Notes under the pieces: model-generated
The model's database searches: none
What the model was told of the DNA's origin: nothing
The model's input: the letters and a program-made list of their open reading frames with translations, nothing else
Program-made: the position numbers and the translations under genes
In this document: positions 53,536-64,000 of the stretch, one piece after another
Position numbering within the stretch: the first letter of the stretch is position 1
Layout of the letters: the number at the start of each line of letters is the position of its first letter
Assembly (NCBI RefSeq): GCF_021018805.1
Contig: NW_026960611.1
Span: forward strand, 806,001 to 870,000
DNA length: 64,000 nt
Source: Prinia subflava
Lineage: Eukaryota; Chordata; Aves; Passeriformes; Cisticolidae
Direction of reading: 5' to 3'

Positions 53536-55594
53536 CGTCACGATCCAACCAATGTAGGTGGATATTGTGGTGGTTCATTTTGATCTCAGAGCACAAAAGA
53601 CACACAAGGGGACTTCAAATTATTCACAACAGCAGTGCACTTTTATTGAGTGCCAACAACATCAGTATGTGATAGATGGAGAGGAAAAAAGAAACAAAAG
53701 ATAGAGAGAAAAAGAAAGGGAGGGGAAATAGCTACCAAAGTGGAGACGAGGTCCTTGTGGTCATTGCCAATAGATCCGTCTTCTTCCATGGAGAGATCTC
53801 AAAGTCTTGGTAAACTTATGGAGCTTCTTATAGTCTTTTCAGAGCTACAGTCAGCTGGCCACAGGTGGGGAGATCTGAGGTCCGTTGAGGGAACAGGTCC
53901 AGGTACGATGGGTAGAGGACAGGCCAGTCCTGCAGCAAGCAGCCGGTCCACCGTGACCTGCCATTGTTCCTGCACGGGTTTCCATGGGAACGCCTACCAG
54001 TTCTTGGTCCAGCGAACACACCTGCAGGCAACACTTGGCAGACATCCCACCTCAGCCAGGCCAGAACTCCTGTGTTGTGGTGTCATGGGTTAGCACTGGC
54101 CAGATGTTAATGCACCCATGAGTGTATGTTTTTCCTAATGAGCTACTGTGAGATGTGGTCAAGAACAGAGCAGAGCAGGCCTGAAACTTGAAAACAGAGA
54201 ACAAAACTTTATTACATTACATAAGAACAGAAATAGAAAGGAAAACTCTAAACACACATACAAAACAGAAATGAAAACTTCCCAGAACATTTTCTTCTCC
54301 TCCCCCAATTTCCACCCCCTACATGTTACCCTCCATAGACCAAAACCTTGGGTTTTAAATCAATCACCACTCAAAAAAAACTAATCTTCAATTCAGCAAG
54401 GAAGAGAGGAGTCTCTCTCGCACCACAGACTGCTCCTCAGAAAACACAGGTCCACCCCTTATGGGTTTCCATGTCACCCGTGGCACCACCTGGAGAAGTC
54501 TGCCAGGGTGACACTCTCTTTTCCATGTCCAGTGCTCTCACCACTGTCCATGGGCCAAAGCTGCATATAGGGCTCTTTTAAGGATTCTTGCATGCCGAGC
54601 TCTCCCCATCTTTCCCCTGGGGCCGAGGGTTCCAAGAGCAGGTCTCCCCTGAGGGCAGAGGGTGCCACCACACCCTCCCCCTCTCTTCTCTGTTCGCTCC
54701 ACTTTTAAAGTGCCAGTCACTGTAGCAAAAGCAGAGGCAGCTGTATCCACCCAAATGCAGTTTATGTTCAAAAGAGACTTGAGTTCAGTCTGTGGCTAAC
54801 ATTATGCAAGAAAAGTCCAGCTCAGAAGCCATTCCTCTTCAATCTCTGCCCATCTAGGGTTCTTTTCATCTTCTAACTTTATCATCTCGGTCCCAAGCTG
54901 TTTTGTCTTTCTCTTCTGAAACCACTAGCCATGAGAATCAATGTCTGGAAAAAAGTTTCCTTCTGCCAAGAAAGGGTTAACAGTTCCTGGCTCCCAGCAG
55001 GGTCCTGAACTCTTGGCACCTCTTTACACAGCCGGGAACTTCTCCTCTCCCCTCCCCCCGCTCTTTCTTCGCTGCTGGCTGCTGCCAATGTTCGAAACTC
55101 TGAAGCAGCAGTCTCTCTCCTTGCAGGGGGAGGGGGGGACACAGGGGGGACGGGGGATGGAAGGCACCTCCAAAGTTCTCCACCCCTCCATCCTGGATGG
55201 GGCTGGCCCAGCTCCAGTCCCATTCTCTCTCTTTCCCCCCCCCTGGGGCCCGGGCCTACCTCAGCCTGGCTACGTGGCCCCCCTCCCCCACCCAGCCTGG
55301 GTAGGGGAGGAGGGAAAAGGTGCTCCTCTCCTGAAAGCGGAACCAGAAAGAGGAAGTCCCTCTGGGAGGGCTTGCTTTTAACCCCTTGTGTCCTCGGAGG
55401 CTTGTCCAACCCCTCAGTGGCCACTAAAGGTGCCAACATTCAAACCTGACCACTGATTGGTTTGACCACAGCCTCTTGAAAAACTCACTTCCCCTCAAAC
55501 CAAGACATGTGGTTTTAGGGTCCTTGGGGTTTCAGCCTCTGTCCTTGTTTAACAGTCATGAGGCAGATGAGGGATCTTAAGACTGTCCCTTACA
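53536..55594 (-). mobile_element. Solo LTR-E containing a nested LTR-A
   Basis: It runs from CGTCACGATCC (first base mutated) to GTCCCTTACA with a perfect 5-bp TSD AGCCC (53531-53535 and 55595-55599). LTR-A inserted at 54081-55507. Without it the LTR-E is about 630 bp. Confidence 0.93.
54081..55507 (-). mobile_element. Solo LTR-A nested in LTR-E
   Basis: It is 1427 bp from TGTCATGGGT to AACCAAGACA with a perfect 5-bp TSD TGTGG (54076-54080 and 55508-55512). It is an antisense relative of the copy at 343-1724. Confidence 0.95.
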
Positions 55595-55599
55595 AGCCC

Positions 55600-56194
55600 T
55601 GCCAGCAAACCAAGGGCTGGTGGATGCTTGGATTGCTGCACACCATGAATAAGATCTGTGGCACCCTCTGCACCCACCTTCAAGGGTATGCAGCAGAGGT
55701 GAGCCAGGAACAGGACCCCTTCTTGCCAGGGCTCCCTGGCTGGTGGGGAAGCATGTGCCTGGTCCCCACAGGCTCCTAGTGAGCCAGGCCTCCTCCCAGC
55801 CTTTTTAACCTCTCGTCATTGTGTCTGGGGGAGTCGCAAGGCTGTAGCCCTCAAGGAAGCAGCATTAGGGACATGGGGGCAGAGGGACAGTGAGAAGATG
55901 GGGGCAACACCCCAGGGATCCCTGGGCCCACAGCTGCCTGACCCTGAGGCTTGGTCTAAAGAGTAGCAAGCAGATCTGGGAAGAGCTGCTGTGAGTTGAG
56001 GGGGATTGGGCAGTGTAGTCAGGGGGTTCTGCTTCAGGGAACTTCACATCCCACATCCTTGATCTGGCTGAGGATGTCCAGAGGGCTGCAATGGGCTCCC
56101 CTTGTCCCCTCTCCCTGGCAGATGGCACATGCTGGGACCTGTGTGCTGCTGCTGACTGCTGCTGCAAGCTGACCTGCTTGCTGCAGGACAGAGG
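55600..56194 (+). other. Unassigned sequence
   Basis: Short open stretches on both strands only. A donor-like GCAGAG|GTGAGC near 55700 follows a 40-codon open stretch; too weak to call an exon. Confidence 0.35.
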
Positions 56195-57231
56195 TTTGTT
56201 GTAGAGGGAAATGGAATTGAGCTACTGGACATGGGATGCGCATGCAGCATGCCATGTGTCTTAGTCTGAAAGACAGGTGTCTGTCAGAGAAAAGCCGGAA
56301 CCTCCCTTGGAACGGAGAATGTAAACCCTCTCCCTCTGAATTATTATAATTTTGAAATTAAGGGGCTCTCAGGCAAGGTATGGGGATAGAAATAGCAGTT
56401 CTTTACTAGTATGTACAACAAGGCAAACAGAACAACTACAGCATTAACAACAAAACAGAACCAGGAATCTCGAGGGACTTTGCTTCACAAAGCCCAGGGC
56501 AGTATGATCTCAGTGCCCCTGCAGGACCCTGAGGAGCACTAAGCTGGAACAGCAGGAATAAGCAGGAATCCCAGGCTGGTGTATGAGATATATCAGATGC
56601 TCCGCAGTGGTAGCTGGAACAGCGGGATGTCCCGGCAGGGGCAGGAGGTGCCAGGGCTACAGCGTAGCCAAAAGACTCAGTAGTGCCGAAGAAGCGGCGG
56701 TGGTGGGACAGGGCCAGCCCAGCTCCAGCAGGGCAGGAGATGGCGAGCTCAGAATTCCTGGGCACACAAGCAGATAGTGGTAGATTTTCTTGGACCGCAC
56801 CTGGTGATGACCAAAAGAAACAGCTTGGCTGTCCCCCTTCCGATGCTGAGAGCAAGAGCAAGCAGCTGCCACCAGCCCTGTCCTTTTCCTGCCCCCCAAA
56901 ACTCGTGGTATCCCCCCCCATGAACCTCCCAGAGACAAAAGTAGTGTAGCCAGGAGCTACAACTCCTCTCCTTTGGCCCCCTTGTTCCGTTTAAGTACCT
57001 ATAAGTACCCAGTAGTTAGTTTCCTAGCAACTTATGGGAAAAAATTCTACAAGGAAAAAAAACCAAACCAAATCTAACCCCCAACACCATGGCAGCACAG
57101 AGAAGCCTGTCTCCACCAGACCTTAAAAAGCAGAAAAGCCACACAGCAGACACCCTATGGAGAGGAGCTTGCCAGAGATTTAAATAGGCAACCAGTGGTT
57201 GTACCGGTGATAACATTCAACTGAACTTTAC
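56195..57231 (+). mobile_element. LTR-K-like repeat interrupted by LTR-L
   Basis: 56195-56256 (AATGGAATTGAGCTACTGGAC) and 57087-57180 (GGCAGCACAGAGAAGCC) together match, in sense, the antisense unit at 58743-59117. LTR-L at 56257-57086 splits them. Confidence 0.7.
56257..57086. mobile_element. Solo LTR-L nested in the LTR-K copy
   Basis: It is 830 bp from TGTCTTAGTCTGAAAG to CCCCCAACA with a perfect 5-bp TSD CCATG (56252-56256 and 57087-57091). The orientation is probably minus but not certain. The long minus-strand open stretch inside it (56921-56436) is not a recognised gene. Confidence 0.88.
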
Positions 57232-57597
57232 AGCGGGCTGAAATGAAGCCCATGGCATGCCAATACAGCTTTCTGCAGGATGGAAGGCAAGCAGCCAAGA
57301 ACTATGGGGAGTGGTGTATCCCAGGAACAAAAGGATGTCCCAGAGATGTTGAAACTGATTTTCTGGTCACCTGTCAGACACTGGAAAAGGTAATATATTT
57401 TGAGACATCTTGGGAGCTTGGTATGTGTGGTAGGGGGTGGGTCAGGCCTTGCACTGGTGAGGTGGTGCCCTGCCCCCATGTCCCCCAGCTCCACAGTGTC
57501 CGTCAATCATGGCTCACTGGAGGCAGCCTCCCTGTGTCACCTAACCCACCCCTCAGTGAACGATAGACCAGAAGTCCCACCTGGGAAGAAGGCCCAG
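57232..57597 (+). other. Exon-like fragment, unidentified
   Basis: An acceptor-like CTGAACTTTACAG (ending 57232) precedes an open stretch with KPMACQYSFLQDGRQAAKN and, later, CQTLEK. It stops at a donor-like GAAAAG|GTAATA near 57388. It has four cysteines and no stops. I do not recognise the family. It could be a host exon or chance. Confidence 0.28.
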
Positions 57598-58241
57598 TGT
57601 AATAAATAACATGAGATAATTCATGTTACAATATATGTATATATACATATTAAGATATGTCTATGGGAATAAATGAAACTAGCAAGTCTGGGCTTGTAGC
57701 GGAAATGCACTTTAGGACGAACAAAAGCTGCTGCCAGGAATCCAAGGTGCAGCTGGAAACACGAGAATCACCGACATTAACAACAGAAAGAGGGGTGGAC
57801 TGGCCCTCCTGGTTGATGGAGACTATAAAGTGCCCAGCCATCAGGAGTGATATAGATCTAGCAGCAATATCAGGAAGATGCCTCTCTATTCACCATCTCA
57901 TCTCCCTACTCAGACTTTTTTGAGAGACTGAATCTTCCCTTGGAAAGCCCTATTCAACAGATGAGACAGCAGAAAAGAAACCCATAAAGAAAAGAAAGAA
58001 AACAAAAAACTATGGAGACCACGGGCAAAATAAAGTGTATATAAGAGGACCCCAAAAAGAGCTGAATTTGTGAACGGGGGGACTACGGTGCAATAGAGGC
58101 CGCAGTTAAAGTTCACCCAGAGACGATCCCAGGTCTCGACACTGAACTTCCAATTGCTGGCTTGTCCGAAATTTCTGTAAGCTGATTCTTTAATTAATAA
58201 AAATTGTTTCATTAATTAGGAATTGGCTAATATTTATAACA
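57598..58241 (+). mobile_element. Solo LTR-F relative
   Basis: It is 644 bp from TGTAATAAATAAC to ATTTATAACA with a perfect 5-bp TSD CCCAG (57593-57597 and 58242-58246). AATAAAGTG (about 58030) followed by TGAACGGGGGGACTACGG matches LTR-F. Confidence 0.94.
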
Positions 58242-58246
58242 CCCAG

Positions 58247-58742
58247 GATGGGCCAAGGCTTTAAGAAGCCTGGCTACAAGATAAGCACATTGTCCTTTAA
58301 CCCTACCTTCATCTTGGAGCCTTACATAGCTGGAACCCAGGTAGCCATCTGTTTTTCTATATCTTTCCTGTCTTTCTGTTTTTGTCCCTTTTTTCTTCAT
58401 CTTTTAACTCTCTTCTCATGGAATGTAACATCGAATGGGTTATAAGGTTCTCTATGTTCAGTGGGCTAAGTCTATGCTGTGATAAGTGATGTAATGTTGT
58501 ATTTACTCCTTTGCCAATGTTCCTTAATTTTCTATAGCTTGCCAGTAAACTTTTCTGTATTTTTACCTCTTGGGAATATTTGGTTGGAATTTTCTCCTTT
58601 GCACCTACCCAGAGCAAAAGAACCTTGGTTTAGCCCTAGGTTTGAGTGACTGGGGTATAACACCATCCCCCACTCCACCAAGCTTCCTGATCGGCCCCTG
58701 CAGCCCTGCAGAGGGTGGGGAGGGTTCCACTAACCACAAACT
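58247..58742 (+). mobile_element. Probable LTR 3' part plus unassigned sequence
   Basis: About 58300-58662 on the plus strand looks like the end of an LTR (T-rich stretch, CAGTAAACTTTTCTG, then GAGTGACTGGGGTATAACA). The start is not recognised. Confidence 0.4.
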
Positions 58743-59117
58743 GTGACAACTGATTGCACGGACTCAGATCGGTGGGGATACTGAGACGTTTATTGTAAAA
58801 AGCAAGATACTTTTATACTCTTCTTCAAGAAATCATCTTTCCTTTTATGGTATTCCTTCACTAAGAACCTATCACACATTGCCAAGCCAGCAACATACAT
58901 TAATGTCCTTATATGGGGGTGATCACAGGGTGTTCGCTTGTCTGGCAGGCTCGGGCAGGCTCCTCTCTGTAGGGTGTATGCTGTATGGCATTTCTTCCTT
59001 TTAAGGTCTGGTGTAGACAAGCTTCTCTGTGCTGCCATGTCATACTGCAGGTGCATCTCACGTCCTGTAGCTCAATTCCATCTAATCTCCCTCTATATCC
59101 CCCTCTTTGCTGCAGTG
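58743..59117 (-). mobile_element. LTR-K copy
   Basis: It starts TGACAACTGATTGC, has a reversed polyadenylation signal (CGTTTATTGT, about 58790) and ends near TTTGCTGCA. It contains the segment shared with 56195-57180. No clear TSD. Confidence 0.6.
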
Positions 59118-60070
59118 TGGGTTTGGGGAGGTCCCCGAGGAAGGTTCCCTGGGAGGCCCCCTGGGCCCTATGTTCACTGGTAATTGCATGCAGGCAGGCA
59201 AGGAGAGTTCAGACGGCTGGTGAGGTGCTGATGAGATGAGGATTTATTTGGAGTCTGCCCCCAAGAAGGCTTGAGGGAGAGGGGGGAAGGAGGGGGAGAG
59301 AGGGAAGGGGAGAGGGAAGTGGAGAGGAGCAGAGCCTCCAGAGGCCTCCCGAGCAAAAAGAGCAAGCCCTCTTCCTCTGCACCCTTAACAGGGAGATTCA
59401 AAGTGGGTGCGGATTGATCTTCAGGCCAATGGGGTTACAGAGACTCGATACTGCAGGGGAGGTTACAGACTTGGGATAAACTATACACTTTCCAGGGGTG
59501 AGCCAGAGAATACCATTTCAATAAAATGCAATTCCACCTCCCTTTTTTGTTTTCAAACTGTACTACCATAACTTTTTTCAGTGCTTAATCAACTTTACAA
59601 ATAAGAATCATGAAACAAAACACTTCCAACATTAGAATGTTTGACCCACGGCCCAAACCACACAAACCCCATTCATCTTGTTCTCTCAGTTTCCCAACAA
59701 GCTGATGATGAAGCTGGAGAAACCAAAGCTGGTCAGACCGCCCCTGCAGGTACCCATCATGGACTGGAATCTGTGGAAACAGTAGCATATCTTCACCCCC
59801 AGATTATTAATGGAAAGGGTCCTTCCCATTTTGTTGTGTTGCACTAAGTAGGTTAGCTCATTTTTGATATATATTGCACTGGGTGATTTAAATGTGTTGT
59901 ACCTTCCCATGGATCTGTGTGTTCCCTTTAACCTGATCTTCCCTGTGCCCCCTCCCCCTGGGTCATATCCCCACTGGTTAAGGGTCCTATCGCCCTCCCC
60001 CTCCCCTCTCTCCCAAGGACATAAAGTTACCCTGCCTGAGAAGATCTTCCTCTTTCCCTTCTCTGGACTT
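59118..60070 (-). other. Unassigned sequence with an LTR-like unit
   Basis: 59225-59545 has a reversed polyadenylation-type GGATTTATTTGG, a purine-rich run (59265-59330) and TTTCAATAAAATGC, possibly a minus-strand LTR. The rest shows no gene or named repeat. Confidence 0.3.
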
Positions 60071-60547
60071 GGATAATGCTAGAAATGAGACACTTGACAC
60101 TGCCAATATATCAAGCAGCAATTCAATTTAATAACTGAATAATTAGCATGGTAAAGTATGAGCAAAGGCAGCACTGGGTACCTCTGCACTCCCATGGACA
60201 GTACTGGCTCTGAATATACCCATGCCAAGGGGGCATATTTGTGCCCCTTCTCATGTCTTCTCTTCAGATACCCTCCAGAGGCAACAAACCCACAAACTGA
60301 AGGCTCTGGTTCATCCTGTCAGGATTACAGCTGCTGTGACATTACCTTCCCAGGTTCTCTTTGTTGGGTCTGGATCTTTGCACAAAAAACTCTCCTTGCC
60401 ACAGAAAAGCCTCTGTGCAGCTGGAGGTGAGCCATCTTCCCAGGGCTCCATCTCTAGAGTGCTTATTTTGTCCCACCACAAGCTCACCAGTTCCTTGTTT
60501 CAGTGAGTTTCACTTTCTTCTGCTTTTTTGAGAGGGGATTATAGTCC
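60071..60547. other. Unassigned sequence
   Basis: No recognised gene or repeat. AT-rich at 60100-60150. Confidence 0.35.
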
Positions 60548-60742
60548 TTACAGGACTTTGAAGTGCCATGTAAGCATTGGGGTAACAGCTGATAATACAA
60601 CTATTACAATGACAAAGGCAGCAAGAGTGCAAGAAAGGCATGGGCATGCGGTTTCCTGGTGAGGACTGGCGATTACTTTTTTATTATTTTTATCAGAAAA
60701 TTTGTGGAAAAAAGTATGGCGTTGCTCAAATAAATGGTTCAT
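60548..60742 (-). other. Small open stretch with a transmembrane segment
   Basis: Sixty-four codons beginning MNHLFEQRHTFFHKF end with a clear hydrophobic helix (TLAAFVIVIVVLSAVTPML) and a short tail. A pyrimidine-rich acceptor-like CTTCTATTTTTAG precedes it on the minus strand (about 60780). It may be a small exon or an env-like membrane anchor; neither is proven. Confidence 0.3.
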
Positions 60743-62071
60743 ACATTGGGACTAAATTCACCCAGTAATTTTGGCTCTAAAAATAGAAGTAGGAACTCTG
60801 GAAAGAACAAGAAATGCTGCTATTTTCCAAGGAAATGTTTTAAATTATTCTCTTGAAAGGCATACTTTATATTGAGACAGATGGAGATGGGAGGAAGGAT
60901 GAAAGAGAGGAAACATAAATGAGATGATAAAAAGAATTGGACTTTTTTTTCCACCCAGAATATGAGAAAATACACTTCCTAAGCTATTTTTAATAGATTT
61001 TCAAAAAAATATATATATATATACTGTTCCTTCAGCTCTTTTCCTAGATTCTGTCACTAGATCCAGCCCTGAATTGACATGTAACCTGTAGCAAGTGACA
61101 ACTTCCATGTGACTTTGCTCACCTTTCTGCAAACCTGGGAAACCTGAGGGTTTTCATGGGCTTTGTTCAATAAACTTGCCCAGCCTCAGGTGAGGGCAGC
61201 ACTACGTACGTACAAATTCCGGATAGAAACTGTCAGTCCTGTCTGCTTGTTGGGGGGAAAGGGTTAAAAGCAGAAGAATGGCAAGGAGGATGGTAGATTA
61301 ACTCAAATGACCTTGCAGTTGGGAATGCTAAAGCCCCAAGAATATCAGTGTGGGAAACCCTATATATTATGCCTCCTGCTGTTTATCCTCTGTTTGAGAA
61401 GTAGAATTTCTATGTAGAGATAACGTAGGTGTTTGGAGAGACTTGGAGGCACTCTCCCAGACATGCTTGAGCTCCCTGTTTTGGGAGAGAGAAGATCAAA
61501 GCTCAGAGATCATAAAAAGCACAGAGGACATCAGAACATTGTGCTAAACTATGCGTGCAGGGGCCCTTGATAAATGGGTGCAAACAGCAGCCCTGCTGCC
61601 CACTAGCACGGACTGAGCCTAATGGTGCCTGTGTTCCTGCTTGTGTGTCTCCACCTGGGTGTTGCTTTGGAATCCTCTGGTTAGTGAGGTCATGACAAAT
61701 TTATGCTTTGTATTTCAGCTGTGGGTTTGTGGTTGTTCCAATTGCCTGCCTGTGTTGACTCACACATCGCTCTAATGAGACTTTTCTCCAAGAGAGGACA
61801 TCAGCATGTATCTTATCTGTTACTGTCATGTATATGCAGCTTGCCATATATGCTGCAAAATATTCCTAGAGGTGCGTTCCTTCAGTCAGTTTTATGTCAA
61901 CAATCTTCTGAAGGTAGCAAATTTGTGTTCCCTCAAGGCAATTTACAGTGAAATAGGTCAGGATTTTGGAAAATACAATGCAATTACTTTGCATCAACGA
62001 AAGACCTCTAATTTATGCTCCTGCTTATTATATAGTGCTTCAGCCAGGCAACCTACAAAGTCATTACCTCA
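60743..62071. other. Unassigned, probably unique, sequence
   Basis: The longest stretch with no recognisable repeat. A short (TA)n run lies at about 61008-61022. No exon could be supported. Confidence 0.4.
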
Positions 62072-62640
62072 TGTTGCTATTGTATTAGGGACGACGGAAT
62101 AACGACATAGACTCTAAGTCTTCTGGTGGGCAATAGCAATGTTTATTAAACATCACATTCTTTTATAGACTGTTCTGAGTGTAGGAGAGTTGTGGGCGGT
62201 CAAGAGATCTCTGGAGTCTGGGCAGCTCTTGAAACGTGCTTTATTGCATAGGGTCATGAGTACAAGAGCTCTGCTTAAAGCTGCTAGCCACAGCTAGAAG
62301 CATGCCCAGAAGAGATAGAGCAAGAGCAAGAGAGAGAGAGAGCGAGAGAGAGAGCAGGCAAAGAGGTGAAGAGAGAGCTAAGTTTTTGTTACAATGCATC
62401 TCTTTTTGTCTTCAATATGCTAATTTAAAACCATCCAACCAGTAAAAGACACAAATCCTATAGAATTTACATATAGCCTATAAGACTTACTACATTACCA
62501 TATTGTGTTACATTTTAAACTCAAAGCTAGTTTCTAGACCCCTTTTTTCTTCCCTGCCACATTGGCAGGATCTCCCCAACCTTTGGACCCTTGGCATCCC
62601 TTTATTTGCCAAGGGTATTGTTCAGTCAAGAGGGATTCTC
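62072..62640 (-). mobile_element. ERV-6 3' LTR region (LTR-I), possibly with a nested unit
   Basis: It starts TGTTGCTATTGTATTAG like 47791. Two reversed polyadenylation signals (about 62138 and 62241) and a break in homology after GACTGTTCTGAG (about 62183) suggest another LTR inserted here. A (GA)n microsatellite is at about 62329-62355. Ends are approximate. Confidence 0.6.
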
Positions 62641-62642
62641 CT

Positions 62643-63360
62643 TCAGCTGGCTAAACCACTGTTTTCCAGTTGTTCAGTAACTAACAGCTTGGCATTTTGC
62701 ATCTCAAAGTTCGTCTTCACTTCTACTTTGCTTATAGGTTTCATATTCTCAAAATCTTTTGCCAAGCAATCATATTTATAAGGCTTTCCTATTTCATCCT
62801 TCCCAACATCTCCCCCGTTCTGATGAACAACTAAGATACTAGAAACTGTCTTATTCATTATTTTTTGTACACACTGAAGTATACAGGGTACTGCTACTAA
62901 AACTACAATTATTACTATCAAAATAATCAAGCTTATTTTAGAGTTCTTTTAGCCAAGGTGCAAAGCTCTAACCATCAAACAAACTGTCTAGCCAAGATGG
63001 GTCATCTCTTGTAATTTGCTTAGCTAAATCTCTTAGGTTTTGCAGCTGTTTATGAATAGAAACAGAATGATCAGATAAGTTCATACAATATAATCTTTCG
63101 AAATCTTCACAGCCATGTCCATGTGCTAATAAAATATTGTCAAGGGCAGCTCTGTTTTGTAAAGTGGCATGTCTGACTGCTTCTTCATCTGTCAGCAAAT
63201 CACTGATCATAGAGGTGGCATTTACTTCTTTGCTGAGCCAACACCCTAACTTGCTTAACTGTTCTAAGGCAACTGAAGAACTCAACTCAGGTAGAAAAAT
63301 ACTTGCAGCAATTGATTTTCCAGAGTTCCAAGGGTGAAAATCGCTATCAGTTACCTTCAT
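62643..63360 (-). pseudogene. env: ERV-6 env, transmembrane subunit, frameshifted
   Basis: From 63360 the frame gives an internal hydrophobic fusion-type segment and KLGCWLSKEVNATS. The conserved RAALDNILLAHGHGC stretch follows, then CEDFERLYC: the CX6CC motif has lost one of its paired cysteines. It breaks near 62968. The membrane anchor (LIILIVIIVVLVAV) and a long tail continue in another frame (62930-62643). The pattern matches the ERV-5 transmembrane subunit, so this is the same broad env type but older. It is non-functional as it stands. Confidence 0.87.
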
Positions 63361-63465
63361 AGTGACGTCCCCAGGAAGATCTTATTTTTCTGTTCTTCTT
63401 TTTGATTACTTTTTTGACACTGGGAGCAATTATTGTAAGTTGTCCCAGGGCACAAGGGCCACTGT

Positions 63466-64000
63466 CTATTTTTGAAGGTATACCTTGACAGGCCCTGTCT
63501 CCACAGATGAGCCAAATTCCTTTAGGAAATTGGATAGGCAGTTTGTTAAAATGGTCTGCATGAGGTTGGTGATATATAATAAGCTTAGTTTATGACACCA
63601 AGAGGTCATAATGCTATAAGCATGGTGATATGGGGTAACGTTTACCTGAGGACCATTTTCTCCTAGGAAATGGAACAGGTAACAGGTATCCATAGTTAAT
63701 GAGCCTAGGATTTCTAACTCTTGAAAGTCAGATTTATCAACTGTAGAATTATCAATATAAATTTGGTGTCTTTGGCTGGGAGTTGGAGATATATGATGAT
63801 CATCATATGGCAAATATTTTTCAAAAGTAACATTATCAAAACCTTTTGTAAAAGGTACTCCAACTAAACAGGTTGGAAAAGGTTTGTCAGGGCTCGTACT
63901 GGTTAAACAGATGGTATCAGAGCCTGCAGACTTGGCCAAAGTAACCCAGATATTCATCTTTGGTTGATTTACAGGTAAAGCTTCACTACAAAAACTAAAG
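63466..64000 (-). pseudogene. env: ERV-6 env, surface subunit (partial at window end)
   Basis: The frame is open from the window edge to 63466 and includes NIWVTLAK, TCLVGVPF and LEILGSLTMDTCYLFHF. These line up in order with ERV-5 Env residues 30-37, 58-64 and 107-122. A lysine/arginine-rich stretch at about 63420-63390 is where the cleavage site would be, but the frame is broken there. The signal peptide lies outside the window. Confidence 0.85.

Noticed and set aside
56436..56921. 161-codon minus-strand frame
   Set aside because: It lies wholly inside LTR-L and has no recognisable domain.

Overview
This window looks like bird nuclear DNA, most likely from a songbird or a close relative. 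The evidence is CR1 LINE copies with the CR1-type 3' end, several avian-style endogenous retroviruses (ERVs) and many solo LTRs. I found no confidently recognisable host gene and no tRNA, rRNA or CRISPR. Most of the 64 kb is retroviral sequence, much of it nested. That density suggests a poorly recombining or heterochromatic place such as a W chromosome; this is inference only. Element names below (ERV-1 to ERV-6, LTR-A to LTR-M) are local to this report.

Left part (1-22.5 kb). ERV-1 is a minus-strand gammaretrovirus-like provirus: leader 8.0-10.5 kb, gag 8030-6355, protease/RT/RNase H/integrase 6354-2798, env 2780-1 and beyond the window. Stops and frameshifts break gag and pol. Two solo LTRs, each with a perfect target-site duplication (TSD), split env, and a third sits in the leader. 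At 10.5-12.7 and 19.5-21.7 kb lie that provirus's LTR end and a decayed minus-strand ERV-2. ERV-3 (12672-19520, plus strand) inserted into ERV-2. It has near-identical LTRs, a 4-bp TSD, a primer binding site and a polypurine tract, but no retroviral genes. Its interior holds a repeat-rich leader, a captured CR1 LINE fragment and a long tract strongly depleted of GG, consistent with G-to-A editing.

Middle part (22.5-38.6 kb). Solo LTRs and a CR1 fragment are followed by ERV-4 (26278-31911, plus strand), a decayed gag-pol-env element carrying three inserted LTRs. Next come an LTR-inside-LTR pair (32139-33655), GC-rich and minisatellite sequence, and a three-level nest (35926-37790): an LTR-D in antisense inside an LTR-D in sense inside an LTR-F.

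Right part (38.6-64 kb). ERV-5 (38676-47266, minus strand) is the youngest element. Its LTRs are almost identical and it has a 6-bp TSD. Gag and env are open, gag, pro and pol are in three reading frames joined by two recognisable -1 slippery sites, and pol contains only two stop codons. Gag-pro-pol looks betaretrovirus-like; Env looks alpharetrovirus-like. From 47.3 to 62 kb there are unassigned flanks with solo LTRs whose TSDs are clear (48533-49226, 51802-52338, 53536-55594, 56257-57086, 57598-58241). At the right edge ERV-6 (minus strand) shows a decayed env of the same broad type as ERV-5.

In ERV-5 the genes work as a normal simple retrovirus: one genomic RNA for Gag, Gag-Pro and Gag-Pro-Pol through frameshifting, and presumably a spliced RNA for Env. 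ERV-3 lacks genes and could only have moved using proteins supplied by another element.
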